Assembly (NCBI RefSeq): GCF_009724685.1
Contig: NZ_WMEF01000006.1
Span: 1 to 64,000, forward strand
Direction: 5' to 3'
Source: Lysinibacillus cavernae
Lineage (GTDB): Bacteria > Bacillota > Bacilli > Bacillales_A > Planococcaceae
DNA length: 64,000 nucleotides
The notes beneath the pieces were generated by a model, which was given only the letters and a program-made list of their open reading frames with translations, was not told the DNA's origin and did not search any database. Below are positions 8,212 to 17,419 of this stretch, one piece after another. Made by a program: the position numbers and the translations under genes. Positions within the stretch are counted from its first letter, which is position 1. Every line of letters begins with the position of its first letter.

Positions 8212-9042
8212 ATGACTCTAAAAAAAACATTAACAATTGCTGGTTCAGATACATCAGGCGGAGCAGGGATGCAAGCTGATCTTAAAACATTCCAAGAGCA
8301 CGGTACATATGGAATGGTGGCTTTAACAGTTGTCGTAACAATGAACCCGAATGGCTGGACACATCAGGTCACACCATTGCCAACTGAGCTATTACAAAAG
8401 CAAATTGACACAGCCCTTTCAACAGGAATCGATGCCATCAAAACAGGGATGCTATCAACAGAAGAAATTATACGTATTGCTGGAGATGCTATCGCAAAAT
8501 CAGGCACTACAAATGTGGTCATTGATCCTGTTATGGTGTGTAAAGGAGACGATGAAGTACTAAATCCCGGTAATACAGATGCTATGGTTCAGCTTCTTCT
8601 ACCATTAGCAGCCGTAACAACACCGAATCTTTTTGAAGCTGGGCAATTAGCTGGCACTGGTACACCAAAAACGATTGACGATATGAAGATCGCTGCACGA
8701 AAAATCCATGAACTAGGGGCTAAAGCTGTTGTCATTAAAGGTGGAAAAGCATTAGCCACAGAAAAAGCAACGGACTTATTCTTCGATGGGGAAACATTCT
8801 ACTTATTAGAATCCGAAAAAGTTGCCTCCACTAATAATCACGGTGCTGGCTGTACATTCGCAGCTTCTGTAACAGCAAATCTTGCAAATGGTCTTTCTGT
8901 TAAAGATTCAGTTATTGAAGCAAAAGAATTTGTATCAGCTGCAATTGCACATGGCTGGGCTTTAAATGACTATGTAGGTACTGTCATGCATGGAGCAAAA
9001 TCTCGTTTTGGTGCTCCTCAAGTAACAGTAACTGAAATTTAA
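8212..9042 (+). CDS. pdxK: Pyridoxine/pyridoxal/pyridoxamine kinase (ThiD family)
   Basis: 276 aa ribokinase-fold kinase. [18 protein letters not shown] at the N-terminus and [16 protein letters not shown] near the C-terminus bind substrate and ATP. The [14 protein letters not shown] segment fits the PdxK (YwdB) branch of Bacilli, which has CKG, rather than classical ThiD, which has AKG. PdxK phosphorylates B6 vitamers; hydroxymethylpyrimidine kinase activity is also possible in this family. ATG 8212 follows AAAGGAG at good spacing; the upstream ATG at 8191 has none. It is divergent from ung, as in B. subtilis. Confidence 0.85.
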   Translation: MTLKKTLTIAGSDTSGGAGMQADLKTFQEHGTYGMVALTVVVTMNPNGWTHQVTPLPTELLQKQIDTALSTGIDAIKTGMLSTEEIIRIAGDAIAKSGTTNVVIDPVMVCKGDDEVLNPGNTDAMVQLLLPLAAVTTPNLFEAGQLAGTGTPKTIDDMKIAARKIHELGAKAVVIKGGKALATEKATDLFFDGETFYLLESEKVASTNNHGAGCTFAASVTANLANGLSVKDSVIEAKEFVSAAIAHGWALNDYVGTVMHGAKSRFGAPQVTVTEI

Positions 9043-9046
9043 CAAT

Positions 9047-9084
9047 GAAAGGGATGCCTCAAAGACCATTGAGACATCCCTTTC
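9047..9084. terminator. Bidirectional terminator between pdxK and acyl-CoA thioesterase
   Basis: Arms GAAAGGGATG and CATCCCTTTC with an additional CCTCAA/TTGAG inner stem between two convergent genes. Confidence 0.8.
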
Positions 9085-9085
9085 T

Positions 9086-9634
9086 TCACATATAATTCTC
9101 CATCATTTCGAGCCGATAATCCCATGGATCGTTCATTGAAATAAATTGAGCTAAAGCCTTACTTTCCTTTTTACGCTCTGCACGTGCCTTCGCTCGCTCT
9201 GAGGCTGTTTCATGCAACTTTGTCTCTTCCACCGTTTCAGGGATAACACGTGGAACTAACGCTGGCTTGTTGTTTTCGTCCAATGCCACAAAGGTTAGTA
9301 ACGCAGTCGCTGCGACCTTTCTTTCTCCTGTTTTCAAGTTTTCAGAAATGACTTTTACAAAGACCTCCATCGATGATCTTCCTGTCCATGTCACATAGGA
9401 TTCGAAATAAACGGAATCCGTGGGGCGAATTGGGTGTAAAAAATCGACTGAATCGGTAGAGGCTGTGACACAATCTTTTCGGCTATGCTTTGCTGCAGAG
9501 ATCGAGGCAACTTGATCAATATCACTCATTAAACGCCCCCCAAATAATGTATTATGGTTATTCACATCATTCGGAAACACACGGCTTGTTCGCATAACTC
9601 TTGATTCCTTACAATATTTAAAGTCCTTATTCAC
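9086..9634 (-). CDS. Hotdog-fold acyl-CoA thioesterase (YkhA-like)
   Basis: 182 aa. A single hotdog domain of the BFIT/BACH type: NDVNNHNTLFGGRLMSDID holds the conserved Asn/Asp active-site region, followed by DSVDFLHPIRPTD. A charged C-terminal tail (RAKARAERKKESKAL) is typical of YkhA homologues. It hydrolyses acyl-CoA to free acid and CoA in the cytoplasm. I place the start at GTG 9634, preceded by AGAGGGGGAA; the longer frame to 9733 adds an AT-rich extension without a ribosome binding site. Confidence 0.85.
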   Translation of the reverse strand: MNKDFKYCKESRVMRTSRVFPNDVNNHNTLFGGRLMSDIDQVASISAAKHSRKDCVTASTDSVDFLHPIRPTDSVYFESYVTWTGRSSMEVFVKVISENLKTGERKVAATALLTFVALDENNKPALVPRVIPETVEETKLHETASERAKARAERKKESKALAQFISMNDPWDYRLEMMENYM

Positions 9635-9794
9635 AGCAATTCCCCCTCTAAACTTATTTTTTATTCCTACAATCATGCTATATTTATTAGTAAAAATCAA
9701 TTTAATTATTAGAAAATTACAAACATTAAACAATCCGTTAATTAATGAACATTTTTTGGATAAAGATTAAAAAACGGACAAGATACGTTAAGGC

Positions 9795-9829
9795 TTTCCC
9801 TCCCATATATTAGCTGTATGGGAGGGGAA
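9795..9829 (+). promoter_or_regulatory. Hairpin that buries the ribosome binding site of the next gene
   Basis: A perfect 10-bp stem (9798-9807 pairing with 9817-9826, nine-base loop) extends by a T-G and two T-A pairs to 9795/9829. The entire purine-rich Shine-Dalgarno GGGAGGGG (9820-9827) of the gene starting at 9833 is in the 3' arm. There is no T run after it, so it is not a terminator. Translational control or a protein operator are both possible. Confidence 0.65.
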
Positions 9830-9832
9830 AAG

Positions 9833-10114
9833 ATGAAAAAAAACAAGATAGATGACTTAACTGAAGAATCAGGTTTACTAGCTGGGGAATTAACCGCTTC
9901 AAAAGTAGAAGTAATTGCTTCCATTGTTCTAACTCTCGGTTATTCATTATCCACCCTCGCCACAATTTTAGCTCTGCAGGAGGAGGAAGAATTGGCACAA
10001 GCCAAAACGACTGAATCACAAGATCAAAATCTTTATATGAAGCAAATGTATAAGCAACTACAAAATGTCAATAACCGTTTAGATACAATAGAACGAAAAC
10101 TTAATCGATATTAA
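9833..10114 (+). CDS. Small single-pass membrane protein with coiled-coil tail
   Basis: 93 aa of unknown function. A charged N-terminus (MKKNKIDDLTEESG) precedes one hydrophobic segment (about residues 27-50, VIASIVLTLGYSLSTLATI), then an acidic and polar C-terminal half ending YKQLQNVNNRLDTIERKL, which reads as a coiled coil. ATG 9833 has a strong GGGAGGGG site; the in-frame ATG at 9818 lies inside that site and is rejected. Expression is probably limited by the hairpin that contains the site. It has its own terminator. Confidence 0.65.
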   Translation: MKKNKIDDLTEESGLLAGELTASKVEVIASIVLTLGYSLSTLATILALQEEEELAQAKTTESQDQNLYMKQMYKQLQNVNNRLDTIERKLNRY

Positions 10115-10143
10115 CAAATACATAGCCTATCTATAACCTCAAT

Positions 10144-10187
10144 AAAAAACCGCAATTCTCCGTCATAAAAGAGAATTGCGGTTTTTT
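10144..10187 (+). terminator. Strong intrinsic terminator
   Basis: Seventeen-base arms (10144-10160 and 10171-10187) with A run and T run, after the small membrane protein gene. Confidence 0.85.
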
Positions 10188-10611
10188 ACTATACTATGAT
10201 AATGAGCTTCATTTTTCTTCCTTTTTTCACAGCTACCTGTTATACCCTGTCTAAGAAACGTCATCTATTGTACCAAGATAGAATTCGTTATTACCAAAAT
10301 AATACTTCCTTCAACAGTTGGAGCTGTCTATACACACGAATTAGGAAGAAGTCATGGTTGCAATATCTTTTAGGATGTGAAAACGCATACAATGCAAAAC
10401 GACACATTTTGTACATAACTGTTTTCACACTCCCTATATTGATACATTACAATAATTTTTTCAAGAATATTGCTCGGGAACTTGTCATAGGTTTATGGAT
10501 AACGATTCATTTTTTCAGGAATCATTAATTTGTCATAACTAGGCAATCAATTTCCCTTTGCGAATTTTTTTTACTATACTTAAAGGAGAAATGATCGAGA
10601 GGAGTGTTAAG
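10188..10611. other. Intergenic region with an imperfect dyad
   Basis: No credible gene. A 110-codon open frame (10196-10528, plus) has no ribosome binding site and odd composition. An imperfect dyad runs from GTGAAAAC (10376) to GTTTTCAC (10421-10428) with partial inner pairing. A 41-codon minus-strand frame starting with ATG inside this dyad follows GGGAGTG, but there is too little evidence to call it. Confidence 0.4.
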
Positions 10612-10962
10612 ATGCAAGAAGTAGAAGTTGAGACGTTGCAGAAATTGCTGAATTCTTTCGCCAACAAAGACGTTTATATTCATCTTGAGACGACAAACGG
10701 TTCTTATGCAGCACACTATGATGAAAAATTCTTTAATGCAGGTGCTTTTATACGCAATGCTAAAATTAATTATGAGCTTGCTAAAGTTGTAGATCATGCA
10801 CCTCATCGTGTCGGTTTAAAATTACCTCATGGTTGGGTTTATGCACAAGGCATTACACATTTTGAATTAGATGATTTAGGCCGTTTATTAATGGCTGGAC
10901 TAGACTATTCTGGAAAATTGGCGATTGCGCTTGAAATTAGTGAAACGCCATTCACTTACTAA
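10612..10962 (+). CDS. yojF: YojF family protein (DUF1806)
   Basis: 116 aa. The sequence from VETLQKLLNSFANKDVYIHLETTNG to HGWVYAQGITHFE is characteristic of YojF. Its role is unknown, but it is almost always encoded directly before bshB2. ATG 10612 is preceded by GAGGAGTG; an upstream frame to 10558 has no better site. The gap to bshB2 is 13 bases, so the two form an operon. Confidence 0.85.
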   Translation: MQEVEVETLQKLLNSFANKDVYIHLETTNGSYAAHYDEKFFNAGAFIRNAKINYELAKVVDHAPHRVGLKLPHGWVYAQGITHFELDDLGRLLMAGLDYSGKLAIALEISETPFTY

Positions 10963-10975
10963 GGGGGACGACTAT

Positions 10976-11665
10976 TTGAATTTACAACCACAACGTCATA
11001 TTTTAATTGTGTACCCTCACCCAGATGATGAGGCTTTTTCAGTTGCTGGAACAATCGCCTACTATACAAAGAAAATGAATACACCTGTTACATATGCCTG
11101 TCTAACATTAGGCGAAATGGGGCGTAATTTAGGTAATCCACCCTTTGCAACACGCGAATCCTTACCTGAAATTCGCCGCAAGGAACTAATTGCTGCAGCA
11201 GAGGCAATGGGTATTCAAGATTTACGTATGCTCGGTTTGCGAGATAAAACAGTTGAATTTGAAGACGATGAGAAAATGGTAAAGCTAGTTGAAGGTTTAA
11301 TCGAAGAGCTAATGCCTTCTTTAATCTTTACATTCTTACCCGGTTTTGCAGTCCATCCAGACCATGAAGCAACAGCACGTGCTGTAGTTGAGGCTGTACG
11401 TCGTATGCCAAAGGCTGCTCGCCCACAAGTATTTGGCTGTGCATTTGCCAATGATACGATTGAAAAAAATGGTGACCCACATGTTGTCTATGATATTCGT
11501 GGAATGAGAATGGACAAATTAAAAACATTACAAGCTCATGCATCACAAACTGGTTGGATGATGCAGGAAACAGAAAAACGCATTGATGACGGTGAACCAA
11601 TGAGCGAGAGCTGGCTAAATGTTGAAAAGTTCTATATTGTCGATCCTGACAAATATGTAAAATAA
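10976..11665 (+). CDS. bshB2: Bacillithiol biosynthesis deacetylase BshB2
   Basis: 229 aa, PIG-L/LmbE-like zinc deacetylase. The zinc site HPDDEAF is near residue 15 and AVHPDHEATA supplies the third ligand. It removes acetate from N-acetylglucosaminyl-malate, the second step of bacillithiol synthesis, and may also act on bacillithiol conjugates. I use TTG 10976, preceded by AAGGGGGACG; the upstream ATG at 10925 is inside yojF with no site. Genes bshA and bshC are not in the window. Confidence 0.88.
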   Translation: MNLQPQRHILIVYPHPDDEAFSVAGTIAYYTKKMNTPVTYACLTLGEMGRNLGNPPFATRESLPEIRRKELIAAAEAMGIQDLRMLGLRDKTVEFEDDEKMVKLVEGLIEELMPSLIFTFLPGFAVHPDHEATARAVVEAVRRMPKAARPQVFGCAFANDTIEKNGDPHVVYDIRGMRMDKLKTLQAHASQTGWMMQETEKRIDDGEPMSESWLNVEKFYIVDPDKYVK

Positions 11666-11668
11666 AAA

Positions 11669-11707
11669 TGGTTCTGTTCTCTTTTTCTTTGAGAACAGAA
11701 CTTTTTT
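11669..11707 (+). terminator. Terminator of yojF-bshB2
   Basis: Eleven-base perfect arms (GTTCTGTTCTC and GAGAACAGAAC) followed by six T. Confidence 0.85.
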
Positions 11708-11709
11708 AG

Positions 11710-12453
11710 TTAGGCAGCCCGTACTTTTTTAATAATGTGCACGACAAATGTGATTGAAAATGCAATCACTAAAAATAGGAAGAATAAATAATGTGGTACA
11801 TGGATATTAACAACACTAACTAACATTTTTAATCCTATGACACCTATAATAATGAAGGCTGTTGCTTCAAGTTCAGGAATTTTCTCGATGATCATTAAAA
11901 ATACACCTGCAATCGTTCTCATCATTAAAATCCCTAACATACCTCCAATTAAAAGCACCCACACTTGATCTGATACTGCAAAGGCAGCAAAAATCGAGTC
12001 GATTGAAAAAGCAATATCCATTAGCTCCACGGAAATAACCGTTGCCCAAAAACCACCAAAAAGGCGTACCATCAATCCTGATTTTTTTACTTCCTTCATA
12101 CTATCCTCATTTCCTATATGAAGGAAATGGGCAACGCAGAGCCACCCTAAATATAAAGCACCTAGCACTTTAATAAACCAAAACTCAACAAGATAAACAC
12201 CTATGCCAATAAATAAAAATCTAAAAAAGTAGGCTCCCAGCATGCCATACATCAATGCCCTTTTGCGTTGTTTATCTGGCAAATGTTTGACAAGCACCGC
12301 TAATACTAGTGCATTATCTGCTGACAATAACCCTTCTATAATGATTAATGAAGATATCAATCCCCAGGATACAGGGTCTAATAATACTTCCTGCCACATG
12401 GCCCAATCGAAAAATTGCCAATATGTAGATAGAATTCCTTGAATGATTTCCAC
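11710..12453 (-). CDS. TerC family integral membrane protein
   Basis: 247 aa with seven or so transmembrane helices. The TerC pattern is visible: LIIIEGLLSADNALVLAVLV with the conserved acidic ADNA motif and, in the second half, SVELMDIAFSIDSIFAAFA. B. subtilis relatives YceF and YkoY (MeeF, MeeY) are manganese exporters that supply secreted proteins, and a similar metal role is likely. No yybP-ykoY manganese riboswitch is visible upstream. Start GTG 12453 follows GGGAGGG. Confidence 0.85.
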   Translation of the reverse strand: MEIIQGILSTYWQFFDWAMWQEVLLDPVSWGLISSLIIIEGLLSADNALVLAVLVKHLPDKQRKRALMYGMLGAYFFRFLFIGIGVYLVEFWFIKVLGALYLGWLCVAHFLHIGNEDSMKEVKKSGLMVRLFGGFWATVISVELMDIAFSIDSIFAAFAVSDQVWVLLIGGMLGILMMRTIAGVFLMIIEKIPELEATAFIIIGVIGLKMLVSVVNIHVPHYLFFLFLVIAFSITFVVHIIKKVRAA

Positions 12454-12720
12454 TACTTACCCTCCCACTTGTCCAAGCTAATCTAGTATATGCTTGACCA
12501 TTTTTGTTATGAGAATTGTATTTTTCTGATCAATTACACCTCGGCTTATTTGCCACTGCCGCTTCATTTTCATTACAAAAAATGATGACAAATCAAGATA
12601 ACGCTTACATTTTAAAACAGACACGGAAAATTTAGAATTTACTAAAAATTACTCACAAAAAGCAAATAAAGTGTGCTATCATAGATAAATGTTTTAAACG
12701 TATAACGGAGGATGAATACT

Positions 12721-13983
12721 ATGGAAGTTGCTGATACTAGAACCGTGCAAGTGGAAAATGTCCTGATTGCACATCATTTTTTAAAAGATGTAGTTGTGCA
12801 TACACCACTACAAAAAAACGACTATTTATCTGAGAAATACGGAGCAAATATTTATTTCAAACGCGAAGATTTACAGCATGTACGCTCATTCAAGCTTCGT
12901 GGTGCCTACTATAAAATTAAAAAAATCGAGGAAGACGCTCGTAACGTTGGTGTGGTCTGTGCAAGTGCAGGTAACCATGCACAAGGTGTAGCGTATGCCT
13001 GCGCTCAATTGAAAATTCAGGCTAGCATTTTTATGCCTCAAACAACACCTAAGCAAAAAATAGATCAAGTCCGTATGTTTGGACGTGAATATGTGGAAAT
13101 TATTTTAGCTGGCGATACGTTCGATGACTCTGCTGAAAGTGCGTTAAGCTATTGTGAAGAACACGATAAAATCTTCATTCATCCCTTTGACGATTTCGAT
13201 GTAATTGCAGGTCAAGGAACTGTAGCAGTTGAAATTATGAATGACATGGAAGAGCCAATCGACTACGTATTTGGTAGTATTGGTGGTGGAGGCTTAATGT
13301 CAGGTGTTTCTGCCTACGTCAAAAACCTCTCTCCTTCTAGTAAGATAATTGGTGTGGAGCCTGCTGGTGCAGGTAGTATGAAGGCGGCTTTTGCAGAGGG
13401 CGGCACTGTGGCACTTGATTGGATTGACAAATTCGTCGATGGGGCTGCGGTAAAATGCGTTGGCCATCACACGTACGATGTTTGTCGCCGCTATTTAGAC
13501 GATATCATTCTTGTACCTGAAGGAAAAGTATGTACAACGATTTTAGACTTATACAATAAACATGCGATTATTGCTGAGCCTGCTGGCGCATTGTCAGTCG
13601 CTGCTCTTGATTTTTATAAAGAAGAAATTAAAGGTAAGTCAGTCGTAGTTATCATTAGTGGTGGTAATAATGACATTGGACGCATGCAAGAAATTAAAGA
13701 AAAATCTCTCATTCATGAGGGCTTACTTTACTACTTCATTGTAAGCTTCCCTCAGCGTGCAGGGGCATTGCGTCAATTCCTTACTAGTGTACTAGGACCA
13801 AACGATGATATTACTACGTTTGAATACACAAAGAAAAACAATAAAGAAAGTGGACCTGCCCTAGTCGGTATTGAGCTTGGCGATCGAGCTGAATATGAAG
13901 GTCTATTAGCTCGAATGAATGAATTTGGCTTCAAATACAAAGAAGTTAACAATGATATTCAACTATTTGGCTTACTCGTTTAA
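12721..13983 (+). CDS. ilvA: Threonine ammonia-lyase (biosynthetic threonine dehydratase)
   Basis: 420 aa. PLP fold-type II catalytic domain with the Schiff-base lysine in RSFKLRGAYYK, followed by SAGNHAQGVAYAC and the phosphate loop GSIGGGGLMSG. A C-terminal ACT-like regulatory domain (about 330-420) begins YYFIVSFPQRAGALRQFL. The enzyme converts threonine to 2-oxobutanoate for isoleucine synthesis and is feedback-inhibited through the ACT-like domain. ATG 12721 lies nine bases after AACGGAGG; ATG 12712 abuts the site. It is monocistronic, apart from other ilv genes. Confidence 0.92.
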   Translation: MEVADTRTVQVENVLIAHHFLKDVVVHTPLQKNDYLSEKYGANIYFKREDLQHVRSFKLRGAYYKIKKIEEDARNVGVVCASAGNHAQGVAYACAQLKIQASIFMPQTTPKQKIDQVRMFGREYVEIILAGDTFDDSAESALSYCEEHDKIFIHPFDDFDVIAGQGTVAVEIMNDMEEPIDYVFGSIGGGGLMSGVSAYVKNLSPSSKIIGVEPAGAGSMKAAFAEGGTVALDWIDKFVDGAAVKCVGHHTYDVCRRYLDDIILVPEGKVCTTILDLYNKHAIIAEPAGALSVAALDFYKEEIKGKSVVVIISGGNNDIGRMQEIKEKSLIHEGLLYYFIVSFPQRAGALRQFLTSVLGPNDDITTFEYTKKNNKESGPALVGIELGDRAEYEGLLARMNEFGFKYKEVNNDIQLFGLLV

Positions 13984-13991
13984 AGCAAAGA

Positions 13992-14021
13992 GTCTCACTT
14001 TATAGCAAGTGAGGCTTTTTT
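13992..14021 (+). terminator. Terminator of ilvA
   Basis: GTCTCACTT pairs with AAGTGAGGC, followed by six T. Confidence 0.8.
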
Positions 14022-14166
14022 AGTTGAAAAAACGTTGAGTTTATCGACTCATTTTAGGATTTTATCCCCCCAACTAATATCGATAGCAACAGCTCTAATA
14101 CTATTCTCGTCGCACATAATTTCATGGGTATACTATAATTATTAATGATCACTGTTGCCAAAATTT

Positions 14167-14196
14167 AAAAACGCCCATACCAATGTATGAGCGTTT
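14167..14196 (-). terminator. Terminator of the ABC importer operon
   Basis: AAAAACGCCCATAC pairs with GTATGAGCGTTT; on the minus strand it follows the ATPase stop codon and ends in a T run. Confidence 0.75.
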
Positions 14197-14201
14197 CAGC
14201 A

Positions 14202-14996
14202 TTATCCTAATAGAGCACGGTCGGAGTTCATCTTTTCCCCACGGATACGTTCAAATTCTGCCATTAAATCTGGGATCGTTAATTCATGTTTTCGGTCTTC
14301 AGCAACTTCTAAAATAATTTGACCTTTATCCATCATGATAAGACGATTCCCTAAGTCTAAAGCTTGTTGCATATTGTGTGTCACCATTAATGTTGTTAAC
14401 TGATCCTTTTCCACTAAATACTTCGTAATACGGGTAATTAAATCCGCACGAGATGGGTCAAGTGCAGCCGTATGCTCATCCAGCAATAATATGGATGGCT
14501 TCGTGAACGTAGCCATTAAAAGTGACAATGCTTGACGTTCACCACCTGAAAGTAAGCCTACTTTCGCCGAAAGACGATTTTCGAGATTTAAACCAAGCAT
14601 TTCTAGTGATTCTTTGAAAAATTCACGACGCTTCTTGTCCACACCATTGCGCAACCCTCTACTCTTATTTCGAGAGTATGCTAGTGCTAAGTTTTCTTCA
14701 ATCGTCATCGTAGGTGCTGTTCCCGCCATTGGGTCCTGGAAGACACGACCAATATATTGTGAGCGTTTATATTCAGGCAAATGAGTAACATCATTTCCAT
14801 CAATAGAAACCGTTCCGAAATCTGGTGTTAATGCCCCAGAAATCATATTCATCATCGTTGATTTACCTGCTCCATTACTACCGATGATAGTCACAAAATC
14901 ACCTGGCTTCAAATGCAAGTTAATCTCTGCAAGTGCGATTTTTTCATCCGGTGTTCCTTCGTTAAATATCTTATTAATACCGTATAGTTTAAGCAA
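14202..14996 (-). CDS. ABC transporter ATP-binding protein (TrpZ-like)
   Basis: 264 aa ATPase with Walker A GSNGAGKST, Q-loop FQDPMAGTAP, signature LSGGERQALSLL, Walker B SILLLDEHTAALDP and switch His in VTHNMQ. The GTPDEKIALAEINL segment is typical of ATPases that partner ABC_sub_bind proteins (putative tryptophan/tyrosine importers). I start at TTG 14996, giving the usual MLKL N-terminus eight bases after AGGGGG; ATG 15002 is only two bases from that site. It overlaps the permease gene end, so the two are coupled. Confidence 0.85.
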   Translation of the reverse strand: MLKLYGINKIFNEGTPDEKIALAEINLHLKPGDFVTIIGSNGAGKSTMMNMISGALTPDFGTVSIDGNDVTHLPEYKRSQYIGRVFQDPMAGTAPTMTIEENLALAYSRNKSRGLRNGVDKKRREFFKESLEMLGLNLENRLSAKVGLLSGGERQALSLLMATFTKPSILLLDEHTAALDPSRADLITRITKYLVEKDQLTTLMVTHNMQQALDLGNRLIMMDKGQIILEVAEDRKHELTIPDLMAEFERIRGEKMNSDRALLG

Positions 14997-15987
14997 GACC
15001 ATTACCCCCTTGCGCCCGTTTCGCCTTACGTTTTCGTTGTTTACTCTTATTAATAAATTGAGGTAAGATCAGTGCCAAGATGACGATAATAGCCGTAATT
15101 AATTTCATATCACCTGAATCAAGGAAATCTACACGTAATGCCAACGCGAGAATGATACGATAAATGATAGCTCCTGCAATGACTGCAAAAGTTGTACGGA
15201 TAATTGTCTTTGTACCAAAAATGGCTTCACCAATAATAACCGATGCAAGACCGATAACTATCATACCAATCCCCATACTAATATCTGAGAACTTGGAGTA
15301 TTGTGCGATTAAAGCTCCAGAAAATGCGACAAGTGCATTGGAAAGTCCTAGCCCTAAAATGATAAGGGTATCTGTATTTGCTGAGAAGCTCCGAATCATT
15401 CGTTTATTATCACCCGTTGCTCGGATAGCCAGCCCTACCTCCGTTTTTAAGAACCAGTCTGCTATTAACTTAATTAAAATCGTGATGATTAATACGACAA
15501 TCAGCACACTCCATGTACTTGGTACATGCTGAAAGCCTATGCCTTTTAATAGGTTATTAAGAGCAGTATCGATCCCTAAATTACTCCAAAATGCTTGAAA
15601 CTTTGAAAATATCGTTTCTGAGTTTAGCAGTGGAATATTCGGGCGACCTATCGTATTTTCTGCAGTTAACCCCATGATGCGTAGATTAATCGAATATAAA
15701 GCAATCATCATTAAAATACCTGATAACAGTGGATTAATCTTTCCTTTTGTGTGAAGAATTCCTGTCATACATCCAGCAATAAATCCAGCAACAATTGCCA
15801 CTAAAGTAGCTAAGATTGGGTGGTAGCCAAGCAAAACCATTGTTGCTGCTGTTGCCGCCCCTGTTACAAAGCTTCCATCAACCGTTAAATCCGGAAAATC
15901 TAACACCCGGAATGTTAAATATACACCAAGTGCCATAATTGCATAGATGATTCCTTGCTCCACTGCGCCAAATAATGCTAAAAACAT
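14989..15987 (-). CDS. ABC transporter permease (TrpY-like)
   Basis: 332 aa with eight to ten transmembrane helices, BPD_transp_2 (LivH-like) family: FPDLTVDGSFVTGAATAA near the N-terminus is the family signature, and GLAIRATGDNKRMIRSF is the cytoplasmic coupling loop. The single permease probably forms a homodimer served by the ATPase and lipoprotein on either side. The C-terminus is strongly basic. The gap to the upstream lipoprotein gene is 84 bases and contains a hairpin. Confidence 0.85.
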   Translation of the reverse strand: MFLALFGAVEQGIIYAIMALGVYLTFRVLDFPDLTVDGSFVTGAATAATMVLLGYHPILATLVAIVAGFIAGCMTGILHTKGKINPLLSGILMMIALYSINLRIMGLTAENTIGRPNIPLLNSETIFSKFQAFWSNLGIDTALNNLLKGIGFQHVPSTWSVLIVVLIITILIKLIADWFLKTEVGLAIRATGDNKRMIRSFSANTDTLIILGLGLSNALVAFSGALIAQYSKFSDISMGIGMIVIGLASVIIGEAIFGTKTIIRTTFAVIAGAIIYRIILALALRVDFLDSGDMKLITAIIVILALILPQFINKSKQRKRKAKRAQGGNGLA

Positions 15988-16041
15988 CGTTGAATCATCT
16001 CCTAAACCTTTTTATTATTCATACCGCGTGTAAATGAAGAT

Positions 16042-16068
16042 GAAGCGGGGATATTTTTCCCCCGCTTC
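16042..16068 (-). other. Intercistronic hairpin between lipoprotein and permease genes
   Basis: GAAGCGGGG pairs perfectly with CCCCGCTTC. No T run follows on the minus strand, so it more likely protects the lipoprotein message or limits read-through into the permease than terminates fully; uneven expression of binding protein and membrane parts is common. Confidence 0.6.
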
Positions 16069-16071
16069 GCT

Positions 16072-17094
16072 TTACTTATCTAGAATTTCTGCACCCCAAG
16101 AATCTTTTATTTCGATTCCTAAATCATCTGCTACCTTTTTATTGATTAATAGTTTTAGATTTTGTGGGTACTGTGCAGGTGTATCGGCAGGTGTAGCTTC
16201 ACCTTTTAAAATTTTCACAGCCATTTGACCTGCTTCATAACCAATATCGAAATATTCAAATCCATAAGCAGCTAAACCACCACGCGCTACAGAATCTAGT
16301 TCTCCTACAATCAGTGGTAATTTATTTGTATTGGCAACATCAATTACCGATTCTAAAGCAGAAACTACTGTATTATCAGTAATAATATAGAATGCATCTA
16401 CTTTACCAATTAAAGATTCTGTCGCTTGTTTTACATCTGCTGAAGTTGATGCTGATGCTTCTACCACGGTTAAGTCTTGTTCACCCATAACCTTTTTTAC
16501 TTCTGCAACTTGTGCTACAGAGTTTTGCTCACCAGCATTGTAGACCATGCCGACTTTTTTCGCGCCCAGCTCTTTTAGGAATGCTACTGTTTTAGAAATT
16601 GTTTCGGGATGTAAATCGATTGTACCTGTAATGTTTTTTCCCGGTTTTTCCATTGATTCGATTAACTGTGCACCAACAGCATCTGTTACAGAAGTGAAGA
16701 TAATTGGAATATCTCCTGTAGCTGTAGCCGCTGCTTGTGCAGAAGGTGTAGAGTTAGCAAAAATTAAATCTACGTTTGCACTCACTAGATTGTTAGCGAT
16801 CGTTGTATTAAGACTGTTATCGCCTTGTGCGATTTGTGAATCGTACTCAACTTTTAAGCCTGCATCTTCAATTGCTTTTTTAAAGCCTTCTGTTGCCGCG
16901 TTTAACGATGGATGCTCTACAATTTGAGTAATCCCTATTTTATATGTTTTATCGTCTGCAGTTCCGCTCTCACTTGCATTGTTTGTTTCATTCCCTTTTG
17001 AATCAGTTGAGCTAGAACCGCCACTACCGCAAGCAGCAAGTAGTAACACTAACCCAACTAGAAGGAATGACAGCTTTTTTAAATGACTGTTCAC
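16072..17094 (-). CDS. ABC transporter substrate-binding lipoprotein (TrpX-like)
   Basis: 340 aa. A signal peptide ends in the lipobox LLAACG (Cys about residue 22), followed by a Ser/Gly-rich linker. The mature domain is of the ABC_sub_bind (DUF534) family: YKIGITQIVEHPSLNAATEGF, NLVSANVDLIFANSTPSAQAA and PIIFTSVTDAVGAQL are typical. Family members in streptococci (TrpX) are linked to tryptophan import; here the neighbouring Trp-controlled trpB gives circumstantial support. Start GTG 17094 follows GGGGGGA. No T-box is seen upstream of this gene. Confidence 0.8.
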   Translation of the reverse strand: MNSHLKKLSFLLVGLVLLLAACGSGGSSSTDSKGNETNNASESGTADDKTYKIGITQIVEHPSLNAATEGFKKAIEDAGLKVEYDSQIAQGDNSLNTTIANNLVSANVDLIFANSTPSAQAAATATGDIPIIFTSVTDAVGAQLIESMEKPGKNITGTIDLHPETISKTVAFLKELGAKKVGMVYNAGEQNSVAQVAEVKKVMGEQDLTVVEASASTSADVKQATESLIGKVDAFYIITDNTVVSALESVIDVANTNKLPLIVGELDSVARGGLAAYGFEYFDIGYEAGQMAVKILKGEATPADTPAQYPQNLKLLINKKVADDLGIEIKDSWGAEILDK

Positions 17095-17129
17095 AACTAA
17101 TCCCCCCGATTATATTCTTCAATATCTAT

Positions 17130-17153
17130 CACACTTTATCCAAACAAAGTGTG
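17130..17153 (-). promoter_or_regulatory. Inverted repeat upstream of the TrpX-like gene
   Basis: CACACTTT and AAAGTGTG separated by eight bases, about 36 bases before the lipoprotein start codon. It could be an operator or a leader hairpin; there is no T run that would make it a clear terminator. Confidence 0.4.
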
Positions 17154-17419
17154 AATGTATCGCTATATTATCGTGATTATCGAGCTCCGTCAATAACATT
17201 ATGAATGTTCTGACTTTTAAAAGTGACAAAATATTTTTGTTTTTCATTCAATTTGGCGCTTTAAACCGCTAAACTACGCTATTTTAGTTATTCGATTTCT
17301 TTTTAAAAAATAGTAAAAATATTTATGACAATTTTTCGAAGATAGCCCATCTGGACAAAAGTCTGACATTTGACTTCAGCAGGACATGTATAATAAAATA
17401 TTTACTTGTGTGAAAGCAC

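Noticed and set aside
10196..10528. 110-codon plus-strand frame
   Set aside because: No Shine-Dalgarno, begins right after a terminator and has a random-looking composition.
12454..12711. Manganese (yybP-ykoY) riboswitch before the TerC gene
   Set aside because: TerC relatives often carry one, but I could not find its conserved blocks in this interval.
17095..17250. T-box before the TrpX-like gene
   Set aside because: No GGTGGCACC-type T-box sequence or specifier loop is present; only a short inverted repeat.
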